From Mameliella sp. MMSF_3455 (GTDB taxonomy: Bacteria; Pseudomonadota; Alphaproteobacteria; Rhodobacterales; Rhodobacteraceae): DNA of 64,000 nt. The stretch spans positions 1 to 64,000 of the forward strand of contig NZ_JASHJL010000003.1 of the NCBI RefSeq assembly GCF_030733205.1, given 5' to 3'. Below the pieces are notes generated by a model. That model was not told the origin of the DNA. It did not search any database and saw only the letters and a program-made list of their open reading frames with translations. Shown piece after piece: positions 28,740 to 37,053 of the stretch. Both the position numbers and the translations under genes were made by a program. Numbering within the stretch: position 1 is the stretch's first letter; each line of letters opens with the position of its first letter.

Positions 28740-29558
28740 ATGCCCAATCCTCCCCGCCTTACCGACCGGCACGCCCTGACCCTGCACCGCGCCCGTGCGC
28801 GCATGGACGCGCTGTTCCTGCACGAGGCCGCGCGGGACGACGCGCAGGATCGTCTCTCGATGGTTAACAAGGGGTTTACGGACATCGCCGTGGTGACGCC
28901 TTTCCCGCAGGTCTGGCAGCCGCATTTCGCCTCGGCGAAGTGCCTCGCCGACGCCGAGGTTCTGGACCTCGACGAAGGCGCGCATGACCTGGTGATCCAC
29001 GCGCTGTGCCTGCACTGGGCAGATGACCCCGTGGGCCAGTTGATCCAGTGCCGACGCGCGCTGCGGCCCGACGGGTTGTGCCTGGTGCTGACACTGGGCG
29101 GGCAGACGCTGCAAGAGTTGCGGGCCGCGCTGGCCCAGGCCGAAACCGAAGTCACCGGCGGGCTGTCGCCGCGGGTGGCCCCGATGGGCGAGATCCGCGA
29201 CCTGGGCGCCCTGTTGCAACGCGCGGGGCTGGCTCTGCCGGTAGCTGATTCCGCGCCATTGACCGCCAGCTACGCCACGCCGCTGCACCTGATGCACGAA
29301 CTGCGCGCGATGGGAGAAGGCAACGCCCTGGAAGGCCGGTTGCGGCACCCCACGCGGCGCGCCGTCCTGCTGCGCGCGGCCGAGATCTATGCCCGGGAGT
29401 TCGCGCTGCCCGACGGGCGGGTGCCCGCGACATTCGAGATCATCACACTGACCGGATGGGCGCCCGATGCCTCGCAGCCAAAGCCGCTGCGCCCCGGATC
29501 CGCCGCCCAGCGCCTGGCCGATGCGCTGAATACCTCGGAAACGCCTTTGAAAGATTGA
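28740..29558 (+). CDS. SAM-dependent methyltransferase-like protein (BioC/NDUFAF5 type)
   Basis: This 272-residue protein starts with a basic region (RLTDRHALTLHRARA) and has a degenerate class I methyltransferase core: VVTPFPQVWQPH, LDEGAHDLVIHALCLHWADDPVGQL (motif comparable to BioC) and LRPDGLCLVLTLGGQTLQELRAAL. The pattern matches the NDUFAF5 family, whose mitochondrial member hydroxylates an arginine of a complex I subunit. A classic glycine-rich SAM motif is not obvious. The ATG is one half of the palindrome CATATG whose other half is a possible comF-like start; in-frame ATG 28728 and TTG 28704 are alternatives. hemH follows on the same strand. Confidence 0.75.
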   Translation: MPNPPRLTDRHALTLHRARARMDALFLHEAARDDAQDRLSMVNKGFTDIAVVTPFPQVWQPHFASAKCLADAEVLDLDEGAHDLVIHALCLHWADDPVGQLIQCRRALRPDGLCLVLTLGGQTLQELRAALAQAETEVTGGLSPRVAPMGEIRDLGALLQRAGLALPVADSAPLTASYATPLHLMHELRAMGEGNALEGRLRHPTRRAVLLRAAEIYAREFALPDGRVPATFEIITLTGWAPDASQPKPLRPGSAAQRLADALNTSETPLKD

Positions 29559-29613
29559 CGCATTGCAAAACGACGATACATCCAGCCAAACGCGTGATCA
29601 CGGGACAGACATC

Positions 29614-30678
29614 ATGCTTGACGCCTCTTCTGCTGCCGAACGTCCGGCGCATGCCCCCGACGACCATCCCAGCCTCCCGCGCGAACGCGTGGGCGTGCTG
29701 CTGGCCAACCTTGGGACGCCGGACAACTACGACTACTGGTCGATGCGCCGCTACCTGAACGAGTTCCTCTCGGACCAGCGGGTGATCGACTATCCCAAGT
29801 GGAAATGGCAGCCGTTGCTGCAACTCATCATCCTGACCAAACGCCCTTTCAGCTCGGGCGAGGCCTACAAGTCGATCTGGAACGAAGAGGCGGGGGAAAG
29901 CCCGCTGATGACGATCACCAAGGACCAGACCGCGGCCATCGCCCGCAAGTTGGCCGACCGCTACGGCGACCAGGTCCGGGTCGATTTCTGCATGCGCTAC
30001 GGCAATCCCTCGACCCAGTCCAAGGTGCGCGAGATGGTCGAGGCCGGATGCCACAAGATCCTGTTTTTCCCGCTGTATCCGCATTACGCCGGCGCCACCT
30101 CGGCCACCGCGAACGATCAGTTCTTTCGCGCGCTGATGCAGGAGAAATGGCAGCCGACCGCGCGGGTCGTCGATCCCTATTTTGGCCATCCGATGTACAT
30201 CGATGCACTGGCCCAGTCGATCGAACGTGCCTACGCCCAGGCCGAATCGCGCCCCGACATCCTCGTTTGTTCCTACCACGGGGTGCCGAAACGCTACCTG
30301 CTGGAAGGCGACCCCTACCACTGCCAGTGCCAGAAGACGACACGCCTGCTGCGCGAGCGTCTGGGCTGGGACAAGACCGAGATCACCACCACCTTCCAGA
30401 GTCGATTCGGCCCCGAGGAGTGGTTGAAACCCTACACGGTGGACGAGGTCGCCCGGCTGGCGAAGGAGGACGGCAAGAAGCACATCGCCGTCTGTGCCCC
30501 TGCCTTCTCGGCCGATTGCATCGAGACGCTCGAAGAGATCAACGAAGAGATCAAGGAGAGCTTTGAAGAGGCGGGCGGCGAGAAATTCACCTATATTCCC
30601 TGCCTCAACGACGACCCGGCGCATATCGACGCCCTGTCGCAACTGATCGAGGAGAACCTGGGCGGCTGGGTCTCCTGA
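29614..30678 (+). CDS. hemH: Ferrochelatase
   Basis: This 354-residue enzyme inserts Fe(II) into protoporphyrin IX, the last step of heme synthesis. The conserved N-terminal VGVLLANLGTPDNYDYWSMR, the catalytic-histidine motif SYHGVPKRYL, the cysteine-containing YHCQCQKTTRLLRE and the C-terminal PAFSADCIETLEEI (metal-site Glu) are all present. I choose the ATG at 29614; an upstream TTG (29563) is possible but adds a low-complexity tail, and neither has a strong ribosome-binding site. It lies 55 bp after the methyltransferase gene and ends before a strong bidirectional terminator. Confidence 0.94.
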   Translation: MLDASSAAERPAHAPDDHPSLPRERVGVLLANLGTPDNYDYWSMRRYLNEFLSDQRVIDYPKWKWQPLLQLIILTKRPFSSGEAYKSIWNEEAGESPLMTITKDQTAAIARKLADRYGDQVRVDFCMRYGNPSTQSKVREMVEAGCHKILFFPLYPHYAGATSATANDQFFRALMQEKWQPTARVVDPYFGHPMYIDALAQSIERAYAQAESRPDILVCSYHGVPKRYLLEGDPYHCQCQKTTRLLRERLGWDKTEITTTFQSRFGPEEWLKPYTVDEVARLAKEDGKKHIAVCAPAFSADCIETLEEINEEIKESFEEAGGEKFTYIPCLNDDPAHIDALSQLIEENLGGWVS

Positions 30679-30747
30679 CCCGGCCAAGCTCACGGTTTCG
30701 TTGGTGAAAACCGGCGAGTGGCCGCGCGATACCTGGGTCCGGAAATG

Positions 30748-30777
30748 AAAAAGGCGGTGCCGTTGCACCGCCTTTTT
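30748..30777. terminator. Bidirectional terminator after hemH
   Basis: A perfect 13-bp stem (AAAAAGGCGGTGC and GCACCGCCTTTTT) with loop CGTT. The A-tract and T-tract make it functional on both strands, for hemH and for the small convergent gene at 30802. Confidence 0.95.
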
Positions 30778-30801
30778 GCATGATCTTGCGACCGTCGACG
30801 A

Positions 30802-31002
30802 TTAGTCGGCGGCAACAGCTGCGATGATCGCGATGAGCAGCAGCGGGATCAGGAGACCAGCGGAGGACGATGCCTCTTGGGTTTCTTCCACGACCACGAC
30901 GGGCTCCATGACCACTTCGTCCTTGGCGTACGACTTGTACGAACCGGCGAATGCGGTGGTTGCTGCACCAGCGAAAACGGCTGCGAGAGCGAGTTTTTTC
31001 AT
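30802..31002 (-). CDS. Small exported membrane protein, unknown function
   Basis: This is a 66-residue protein. Residues 1-19 form a Sec signal peptide (MKKLALAAVFAGAATTAFA, cleavage before GSYKSYA). Residues 20-46 are a short linker rich in acidic residues and valine (DEVVMEPVVVVEETQE), and residues 49-64 are a hydrophobic segment (GLLIPLLLIAIIAAVA) likely to sit in the membrane. GGAGAAGAA precedes the ATG. Strong signals on both sides (a promoter candidate and a shared terminator) argue that it is a real monocistronic gene. I do not recognise a named family. Confidence 0.8.
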   Translation of the reverse strand: MKKLALAAVFAGAATTAFAGSYKSYAKDEVVMEPVVVVEETQEASSSAGLLIPLLLIAIIAAVAAD

Positions 31003-31079
31003 GTTTCTTCTCCAGATATTCGCCTACCGTGGCCACTATTGAACACACGACAGGCACCCAAGACTTACCTCGTAACCCT

Positions 31080-31108
31080 GTCTAAGCAGTAATTCAGAGG
31101 CTTTGCAA
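31080..31108 (-). promoter_or_regulatory. Candidate sigma-70 promoter of the 66-residue exported protein
   Basis: On the minus strand TTGCAA (31103-31108), a 17-base spacer and TTAGAC (31080-31085). The predicted start is about 70 bases before the ATG at 31002. Both hexamers are imperfect; the assignment rests on spacing and position. Confidence 0.35.
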
Positions 31109-31150
31109 TTGGTTCTTGGGCGCCCGATTTTGAGGCCCACCCCCATGTCG

Positions 31151-31747
31151 TCAAATTAGCAACACCTGCGTTCCGACGTAGGCCATCTCGTACAGTTGCT
31201 CGATATGTTCGTTGTACAGACCGATGCATCCGTTGGACGATCGACGCCCGATCTTGCGGGTGTCGTGGGTGCCGTGAATCCGGTAATACGTCCAGCTGAG
31301 GTGCAGGGCGCGGGTGCCCAGCGGGTTGTCCGGACCGGGACCGACATAGTCCGGCCATTCCGGGTTGCGACGCTTCATCGCCGGGGTCGGACGCCAGTCG
31401 GGCTCGGGGTCCTTCAGGATGACGCGGGTGCGGCCCCGCCGGGTCAGGTCCTCCGTCAGGGGGACGGACGACGGGTACAGGTAATAGCTGCCGTCCTCAC
31501 GCCAGAAGTGCAGCGCCCGCGACGAGATGTCGACAAGGATCGCGCCCTTGTTGAGGTTGCTGAAGTAGTCCTTCCACTCCAGCGTGCGAAAGCTCGAGAT
31601 GTTGCGGCGCACGACATTCGTCACGTTGCGCTCGATCTCGGTGGTGCCGTCATTCACGTTCTGTGCCAGCGCGGGTGTGCCGATCAGCGCCGCTCCGCCG
31701 GCGAGGAACGCGCGGCGGTCAAAGGGTCTTCCTGCCGGTTTCGTCAT
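31151..31747 (-). CDS. L,D-transpeptidase (YkuD domain), exported
   Basis: This 198-residue protein has a twin-arginine-like signal (DRRAFLAGGAALIGTPALA, cleavage near residue 28). Its YkuD catalytic motif is IHGTHDTRKIGRRSSNGCIGL, with His158 and Cys174. It would form 3-3 cross-links in peptidoglycan or attach lipoproteins or other proteins to it in the periplasm. The ATG at complement of 31745-31747 has CGAGGACA before it. It is divergent from a CAP-domain lipoprotein gene, and a second transpeptidase lies on the other side of that gene. Confidence 0.9.
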   Translation of the reverse strand: MTKPAGRPFDRRAFLAGGAALIGTPALAQNVNDGTTEIERNVTNVVRRNISSFRTLEWKDYFSNLNKGAILVDISSRALHFWREDGSYYLYPSSVPLTEDLTRRGRTRVILKDPEPDWRPTPAMKRRNPEWPDYVGPGPDNPLGTRALHLSWTYYRIHGTHDTRKIGRRSSNGCIGLYNEHIEQLYEMAYVGTQVLLI

Positions 31748-31913
31748 GCTGCATTGTCCTCGGGGGTATGAATACTGTTGCACATAATATGGCTCGAATG
31801 CCTCAGTCGCAATTCAAACACCTGTCAATATGCCGACTCACGCCGATGTGGGTTTGATCGGCAACGCGTCCTTCGCTAAGGCAGGGTCAAATGAAGAGTC
31901 CAAGAGCAGCCAG

Positions 31914-32486
31914 ATGAACCGTCGCGCCTTTATCGCCCTGTCCGCCTCCGCCGCAGCGGCGGCCTGCACCACGACCCCGACCGGCACCTCCGAACCGCGC
32001 CTGGGGCCGGACGGCAAGCCGTTGCCGCAGGTCTATCGGATCTCTTCGGTCGGGCGCGGCCGTATCCAGTACCGGATGCTCGACTCGGTCAATGCCCTGC
32101 GCAAGAGCGCCGGCGCCCCCGAGCTGCAACTGGACTCCAAACTCAACGCCGCCGCAGAGACGCATGCCCGCGACATGTCGGTCCAGAACCGGCCCTGGCA
32201 TTTCGGCTCGGACGGGTCCTCTCCGATCGACCGCGTGCGCCGCGTCGGCTACGAGGGCAGCCTGGTGGGCGAAACCCTGTCCGAAACCTACGAATCCGAG
32301 CTGGAAACCTTGGCCGCCTGGATGGAACAGGAAAGCACGCGCAACGTGATCCTCGATCCTGCCGCGCGCGACCTCGGTTTTGCCTGGCATCAGGAATCCA
32401 ACGGCAAGATCTGGTGGACGATGGTGCTTGGCGCCCCCGGCACCGCAGGTCCGGTCCCCAGCGCGACACCCCCTGCCGCAAGCTGA
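31914..32486 (+). CDS. CAP-domain (SCP-like) lipoprotein
   Basis: This 190-residue protein has a lipoprotein signal with lipobox ending AAAAC (Cys18). The mature domain is a CAP/SCP fold: LDSVNALRKSAGAPELQLDSKLNAAAETHARDMS, HFGSDGSSPIDRVRRVGY, GETLS and the metal-site-like WMEQESTRNVILDPAARDLGFAW. Bacterial CAP proteins are extracytoplasmic and mostly of unknown activity. The ATG at 31914 is chosen because it directly gives the lipoprotein signal; the longer in-frame start would add about 28 non-signal residues. It lies between two L,D-transpeptidase genes, suggesting a link to the cell wall. Confidence 0.88.
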   Translation: MNRRAFIALSASAAAAACTTTPTGTSEPRLGPDGKPLPQVYRISSVGRGRIQYRMLDSVNALRKSAGAPELQLDSKLNAAAETHARDMSVQNRPWHFGSDGSSPIDRVRRVGYEGSLVGETLSETYESELETLAAWMEQESTRNVILDPAARDLGFAWHQESNGKIWWTMVLGAPGTAGPVPSATPPAAS

Positions 32487-32572
32487 CGCACCGAGTATCG
32501 CCCGGCTTTCGGGCCCGGCGGCGACTGCCGCCGATCCGGTCCCAGGCGTGACCCGGGACCTCTGGCACCGCC

Positions 32573-33064
32573 TTACGGCGTGATCGTGATGGGTGTGCCG
32601 TTCTTTACCATCGAATAGATCTGGCGCATTTCACGGTTGGTCACGGCGATACAGCCCGCCGTCCAGTCCTGTCCGCCCTGGCGGTACTTTCGCGGGCGGC
32701 CATGGATAAAGATGTCGCCCCCCGGGCTCTTGCCCAGTTCCCTGGCCTCTGCCCGGTCTTCCTGGTTGGGATAGGACACGCCGATCGACAGGTAGAACTG
32801 GCTGTTCGGATTGCGCCGGTCGATGATGTAGCTGCCTTCGGGCGTCTTGCCGTCGCCCTCTATCTTCTTGTCACCCTGCGGCGCGAATCCCAGCCCGATG
32901 TCATAGGATTCCAGCACCTCCTGGTCATGAATCAGGTACATTCTGCGTTCGCCCTTGTTCACAAGGACATGGGTCACCGCCGGTCCGTTGTAGGTGGGAA
33001 ACTTTCCGCATCCCGCCACCGTCAGACCCAGGGCCACCAACAGGACCAGCCTGAGAATCGTCAT
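32573..33064 (-). CDS. L,D-transpeptidase (YkuD domain), lipoprotein
   Basis: This 163-residue protein has a lipobox VAGC (Cys19). The domain runs from VTHVLVNKGERRMYLI to the catalytic motif IHGRPRKYRQGGQDWTAGCIAV, with His121 and Cys138, and DGKTPEGSYIIDRRNP is typical of YkuD/YafK-like enzymes. It probably acts on peptidoglycan from the outer or inner membrane. It is different in size and anchoring from the transpeptidase at 31151-31747. It is convergent with the CAP gene and lies 34 bp downstream of the sodium channel gene on the same strand. Confidence 0.9.
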   Translation of the reverse strand: MTILRLVLLVALGLTVAGCGKFPTYNGPAVTHVLVNKGERRMYLIHDQEVLESYDIGLGFAPQGDKKIEGDGKTPEGSYIIDRRNPNSQFYLSIGVSYPNQEDRAEARELGKSPGGDIFIHGRPRKYRQGGQDWTAGCIAVTNREMRQIYSMVKNGTPITITP

Positions 33065-33098
33065 TTCACTGCCTCGTTTTGTTTTGCGGCAGTCTATC

Positions 33099-33911
33099 TC
33101 AGTCGCCCTGTTTTGCGTAGCTCACGTTTTCGCCATCATCCGTCCTTTCGGCCAGGCGCCGCTCAATCGCGTCCAGCCGGGCCAGCACCTCGTCACGGTA
33201 GGCATCGGTGGCTATCGTATCCTCCTCGTGGTGGGCGTCCTGCATCGAGTTCACGATCAGGCCGACCAGCAGGTTCACCACCGCAAAGGTGGTGACCATT
33301 ATGAAAGGCACGAAGAACACCCAGGCATAGGGGTAGACCTCCATCACCGGGCGCACGATCCCCATCGACCAGCTTTCCAGCGTCATGATCTGGAACAGCG
33401 AATAGGCCGACAGTCCCAGGTCGCCGAACCAGTCCGGGAAACTGTCGCCAAAGAGCTTTGTCGCCATGACACTACCGATGTAGAAGATGATCGCCATCAG
33501 CAGAAAGACGCTGCCCATGCCCGGCAACGCGGTGACGAACCCCTCGACCACCCGGCGCAGACGCGGCGCCACGGAAATCACCCGCAACACCCGCAGGATG
33601 CGCAGCGCCCGAAGGACGGACAGCCCCTGCCCGCCCGGCACCAGCGCGATGCCCACGATCAGGAAATCGAAGACGTTCCAGCCATTGCGAAAGAACCCGG
33701 CCCCGCGGGCCAGCAGTTTTGCCGCGATCTCGACGACAAAGACCGCAAGACAGAGCTTGTCCAGCGCGATGATCAGCGGGCCGTACTGACCCATCAGGAC
33801 CTCTGAGGTCTCCATGCCCAGGACCACGGCGTTCAGGATGATGACGGCGATGATGGCATTCTGCACGCGGGGCGCATCGACGATGGCCCCGACGCGGGCG
33901 CGAAAACTCAT
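33099..33911 (-). CDS. Voltage-gated sodium channel (NaChBac/NavAb type)
   Basis: This 270-residue single-domain channel has six helices. S4 carries regularly spaced arginines (R101, R104, R107, R110 in LSVLRALRILRVLRVI). The pore loop has the selectivity filter TLESWSM (residues 177-183), identical to that of NavAb as I remember it, followed by GIVRPVMEVYPYAWVFF. The C-terminal tail (about 233-256) is a coiled coil expected to hold the tetramer. It conducts Na+ at the inner membrane. The ATG is at complement of 33909-33911, with GGAG upstream, four bases after the RNA methyltransferase stop. Confidence 0.95.
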   Translation of the reverse strand: MSFRARVGAIVDAPRVQNAIIAVIILNAVVLGMETSEVLMGQYGPLIIALDKLCLAVFVVEIAAKLLARGAGFFRNGWNVFDFLIVGIALVPGGQGLSVLRALRILRVLRVISVAPRLRRVVEGFVTALPGMGSVFLLMAIIFYIGSVMATKLFGDSFPDWFGDLGLSAYSLFQIMTLESWSMGIVRPVMEVYPYAWVFFVPFIMVTTFAVVNLLVGLIVNSMQDAHHEEDTIATDAYRDEVLARLDAIERRLAERTDDGENVSYAKQGD

Positions 33912-33915
33912 GGGT

Positions 33916-35145
33916 TCAATTCTCCAGCTGCAATGCGGCGACCAGTTCCACATGGGTGGACCAGCGGAACTGGTCAACCACCCTCACCCAGTCGAGGCGA
34001 TAGCCCGCCGCCACCAGCCGCGCACAGTCGCGCGCAAAGGTCACGGGGTTGCACGAAACATGGGCGATGCGCGGCACCCGCGCGCGCGCCAGTTCGGCTA
34101 CCTGTGCCTCGGCCCCCGCGCGCGGCGGGTCGATGACCACCCCGTCAAAACGTTTCAATTCGTCTGGCAGCAAAGGGTTGCGGAACAGGTCGCGCACCTC
34201 TGTCGTGACATGGCGCAGCCCCTGCCCCTGTCGCCACCCCTTGTCCAGCGCGGCGGTCATGGCCCTGTCCCCCTCGACCGCGTGCACCCGGGCCTTTTCC
34301 GCCAGCGGCAGGGCAAAGGTACCGCAACCTGCGAACAGATCGGCAACGTGCTTTGCCCCCTCCAGCGCCTCCAGCACACCCGCCAGCAGAGCCTCCTGCC
34401 CGGTCTGTGTCGCCTGCAGAAAGGCGCCCGGCGGCGGTGTCCCCAGGGCCGTGCCGAATTGCTGGTGCGGTGGCCTCAGGGTCAGCACCTCATCGTCCCA
34501 GGCCAGCCGGGCCAGCCCGTCACCCTGCGCGATATTGGCCAGTTCGACCCTCAGAGCGTCATCCACAGACTTGCCGCCCTTCACCATGACATCCAGCCCC
34601 GACAGGCTCTCGGTCACCAGGACCGACATCTCTCCCTTGCGCGAGGCGCCGGCCACCGCCAGCCTTTCCACCATCGGCAGCGCGGCCGACAATGCGGGCG
34701 TCACCAACTGGCAGTCCGGCACCGCGACAATCACGTCAGAGGCCTTCTGGTGAAAGCCCGCCAGGGCGCCCTTCTTGGTGCGACGTACGGAAAACGCCGC
34801 CCGCCGCCGCGACCGCGCAGGGGAAGTCACCGTCTCGCGCATCGGACAGCCCAGCCCCTGTGCCTCCAGCGCGCGGCGCACCACCTCTTCCTTCCAGCCG
34901 GTGACGAAACCGTCGGCGGCATGTTGCAACTGGCAGCCGCCACAGGATTTCGCGTGCCGACAGGGCGGTGACACCCGCTGATCCGAGGGCGTCACGATGC
35001 GCGGCGCCGCCATGACCGAATTGACCACCTCGCCACAAACCACTTCACCCGGCAGGACACCGGGCACATAGATCGGGCCCGGCGCGATCCCGTCGCCGTG
35101 ATGGCCCAGACGCTCGATGGTCACTTCCTGCGCGCCGTCCGACAT
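33916..35145 (-). CDS. Class I 23S rRNA/tRNA (uracil-5-)-methyltransferase, RlmD/RlmC/TrmA type
   Basis: This is a 409-residue RNA methyltransferase. An N-terminal TRAM-like domain (VTIERLGHHGDGIA, VPGVLPGEVV) is followed by an iron-sulfur cysteine cluster (C62, C68 and C71 in CRHAKSCGGC, plus a later Cys). The SAM domain has HVADLFAGCGTFALPLA, IDPPRAGAE and the catalytic SCNPVTFARD. It methylates C5 of a uridine; which of U1939, U747 or U54 cannot be told. It is separated from the ABC exporter genes by copy C of the intergenic element and is followed at once by the sodium channel gene. Confidence 0.88.
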   Translation of the reverse strand: MSDGAQEVTIERLGHHGDGIAPGPIYVPGVLPGEVVCGEVVNSVMAAPRIVTPSDQRVSPPCRHAKSCGGCQLQHAADGFVTGWKEEVVRRALEAQGLGCPMRETVTSPARSRRRAAFSVRRTKKGALAGFHQKASDVIVAVPDCQLVTPALSAALPMVERLAVAGASRKGEMSVLVTESLSGLDVMVKGGKSVDDALRVELANIAQGDGLARLAWDDEVLTLRPPHQQFGTALGTPPPGAFLQATQTGQEALLAGVLEALEGAKHVADLFAGCGTFALPLAEKARVHAVEGDRAMTAALDKGWRQGQGLRHVTTEVRDLFRNPLLPDELKRFDGVVIDPPRAGAEAQVAELARARVPRIAHVSCNPVTFARDCARLVAAGYRLDWVRVVDQFRWSTHVELVAALQLEN

Positions 35146-35151
35146 GCGCGA

Positions 35152-35210
35152 CCCCCTGCTGCTTCTTCTCTCTGAAAATACTCACTATCCGGCACCGGCC
35201 AGACAGGCCA
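35152..35210 (-). repeat. Recurrent 3'-end intergenic element, copy C (diverged)
   Basis: On the minus strand GAGTATTTTCAGAGAGAAG is followed by AAGCAGCAGGGGG. It corresponds to GGTATTTTCGGAGAGAAGAA in copy B and to the element after ubiG. It follows the end of the third ABC exporter gene in the sense orientation and runs up to the start of the RNA methyltransferase gene. A GGCC-TGTCT-GGCC hairpin precedes the core. Confidence 0.5.
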
Positions 35211-35220
35211 GAGCCCGGTG

Positions 35221-37053
35221 TTACTCGGCCGCCTCTGCACCGATGAAACCGCCGGACTGCCGCTCCCAGTAGCGGGCGTATAGCCCACCTTTCGCCAACA
35301 GCGCCTCGTGGCTGCCTTCCTCGACGATACGCCCCTGGTCCAGCACCAGGATCCGGTCCATCTGGGCGATGGTGGACAATCGGTGCGCGATGGCCAGAAC
35401 GGTCTTGCCGCGCATGACCTCGCCCAGCGCATCCTGGATTTCCGCCTCGATCTCGCTGTCCAGCGCGCTGGTCGCCTCGTCCAGCACCAGCACCGGCGCG
35501 TCCTTGAGGATGGCACGAGCCAACGCAATACGCTGCCGCTGCCCGCCCGAGAGCTTTACCCCCCGTTCACCCAGCCGCGCGGCATAACCCCGATTGCCCT
35601 TGTGGTCCGTCAGATCGAGAATGAAGTCATGCGCCGAGGCACGGCGCGCGGCCTCATAGACCTCTTCGTCGCTTGCCTCAGCGCGACCGTAACGGATGTT
35701 TTCCAGCGCCGAGCGGTTGAACATGGCGGTTTCCTGGCGGACGACAGAGATCTGCCGCCGCAGCGCCTGCTGGGTCAGGTCACGGATATCCGTGCCGCCC
35801 ATCAGGATGCGCCCCTTTTCGACGTCGTAAAGCCGCAACAGCAGCGAGACGGCGGTGGATTTCCCGGCGCCCGAGGCGCCCACCAATGCCACCTTTTCCC
35901 CCGGCGCGATGGTCAGGTCGAACCCGGCCAGCGCGCGGCCCTCGCCGCCATAGGCAAAGCCCACGTTGTCAAAACGGATCTCACCCACCGGCGCCTGCGG
36001 CAGGGCCTCGGGCCTGTTGGTGATCTCGTGCCCGGGCGTCAACGTGCCGATCCCGTCCTGCATCTCTCCGATGTTGGTAAAGATCGACATGGCCACGCGG
36101 CCCAGCCGGTTGGTCAGCATCGACAGCCGGGTCGTGACCATGGCCGTTACCGCGATGTCGCCCGCCGTCGCCGTTCCGATGCTGTAGAGGTAGAGCGCGC
36201 CCAGGATCGACACCACGGGCAGGATGCCCCCCAGCGTCATCAACACCATGCGAAAGACCGCCGACAGCTCGCCAAAATCCAGCGCGCGGGCACGGTAATG
36301 ATCCAGCGCCGCGTGGGTCGCCGCGTCCTCGTCATCGTCGCGGGCGAACAGCTTGACCGTGGCGATGTTGGAATAGGTGTCGACGATCTGCCCGGTCACG
36401 GCGGTCCGCGCCCCCGCCCGTGCCGCCGACAGGCGCCGCACCCGCGGGATGAAATAGCGCAGCGCCATCGCATAGAGCACCGCCCAAAGCGCAAAGACCC
36501 CCAGCAGCCAGGGGTCGATCGCCCCCAGCAGGAAAAAGGCCCCTACGAACATCGCCAGCGCGTAGACCACCACATCCGTGGTTTCCAGCACCAGGTCGGT
36601 CAGCGCGCGCGCAACCTGCAGCGCCTTCTGGCTGAGCCGCCCGGCAAAATCGTTCTCGAAGAAGCGCATCGAATGGCCAAGGACATGGCTGTTCAGCCGT
36701 TGCAGGACCATCGGAAACAGGTTCGGCCCCAGCATCACGCCGGAAACCCCGGCGTCAAAGACGAAGATCAGCGGGCGGATCAGCAGGAAAAAGGCCAGGC
36801 CAAAGAGGATCAACCACCAGAACGGCTCCCAGAAGGCACCCGGGCCGGTGGCCTCTGCGCCGTCGATCACCCAGCCGGTAAAGCGCGCTGCGACCAGTTC
36901 GGAAACCCCGGTCATCGCGGTCACGAAGACGGCCAGCAGGATCGGCTTTTCCGCACCCTTCAGCGCCCAGCGGGCAAAGGCCCACAGGCCCTGCGGCGGC
37001 GCACCGTCCGCGGGTTGGAACGGGTCGATCCTGGGCAGCAGGCGTCGGATCAT
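35221..37053 (-). CDS. ABC exporter half-transporter 3 (fused membrane and ATPase domains)
   Basis: This is a 610-residue ABCB-type half-transporter. The membrane domain covers about residues 1-340 with six helices. The ATPase has Walker A VGASGAGKST, signature LSGGQRQRIALARAIL, Walker B VLVLDEATSALD and H-loop AIAHRLSTI, all intact. The substrate is unknown; relatives export lipids, drugs or peptides. It is the third of three homologous consecutive genes; its ATG overlaps the stop of the second (ATGA). It ends at 35221, before copy C of the intergenic element. Confidence 0.9.
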   Translation of the reverse strand: MIRRLLPRIDPFQPADGAPPQGLWAFARWALKGAEKPILLAVFVTAMTGVSELVAARFTGWVIDGAEATGPGAFWEPFWWLILFGLAFFLLIRPLIFVFDAGVSGVMLGPNLFPMVLQRLNSHVLGHSMRFFENDFAGRLSQKALQVARALTDLVLETTDVVVYALAMFVGAFFLLGAIDPWLLGVFALWAVLYAMALRYFIPRVRRLSAARAGARTAVTGQIVDTYSNIATVKLFARDDDEDAATHAALDHYRARALDFGELSAVFRMVLMTLGGILPVVSILGALYLYSIGTATAGDIAVTAMVTTRLSMLTNRLGRVAMSIFTNIGEMQDGIGTLTPGHEITNRPEALPQAPVGEIRFDNVGFAYGGEGRALAGFDLTIAPGEKVALVGASGAGKSTAVSLLLRLYDVEKGRILMGGTDIRDLTQQALRRQISVVRQETAMFNRSALENIRYGRAEASDEEVYEAARRASAHDFILDLTDHKGNRGYAARLGERGVKLSGGQRQRIALARAILKDAPVLVLDEATSALDSEIEAEIQDALGEVMRGKTVLAIAHRLSTIAQMDRILVLDQGRIVEEGSHEALLAKGGLYARYWERQSGGFIGAEAAE

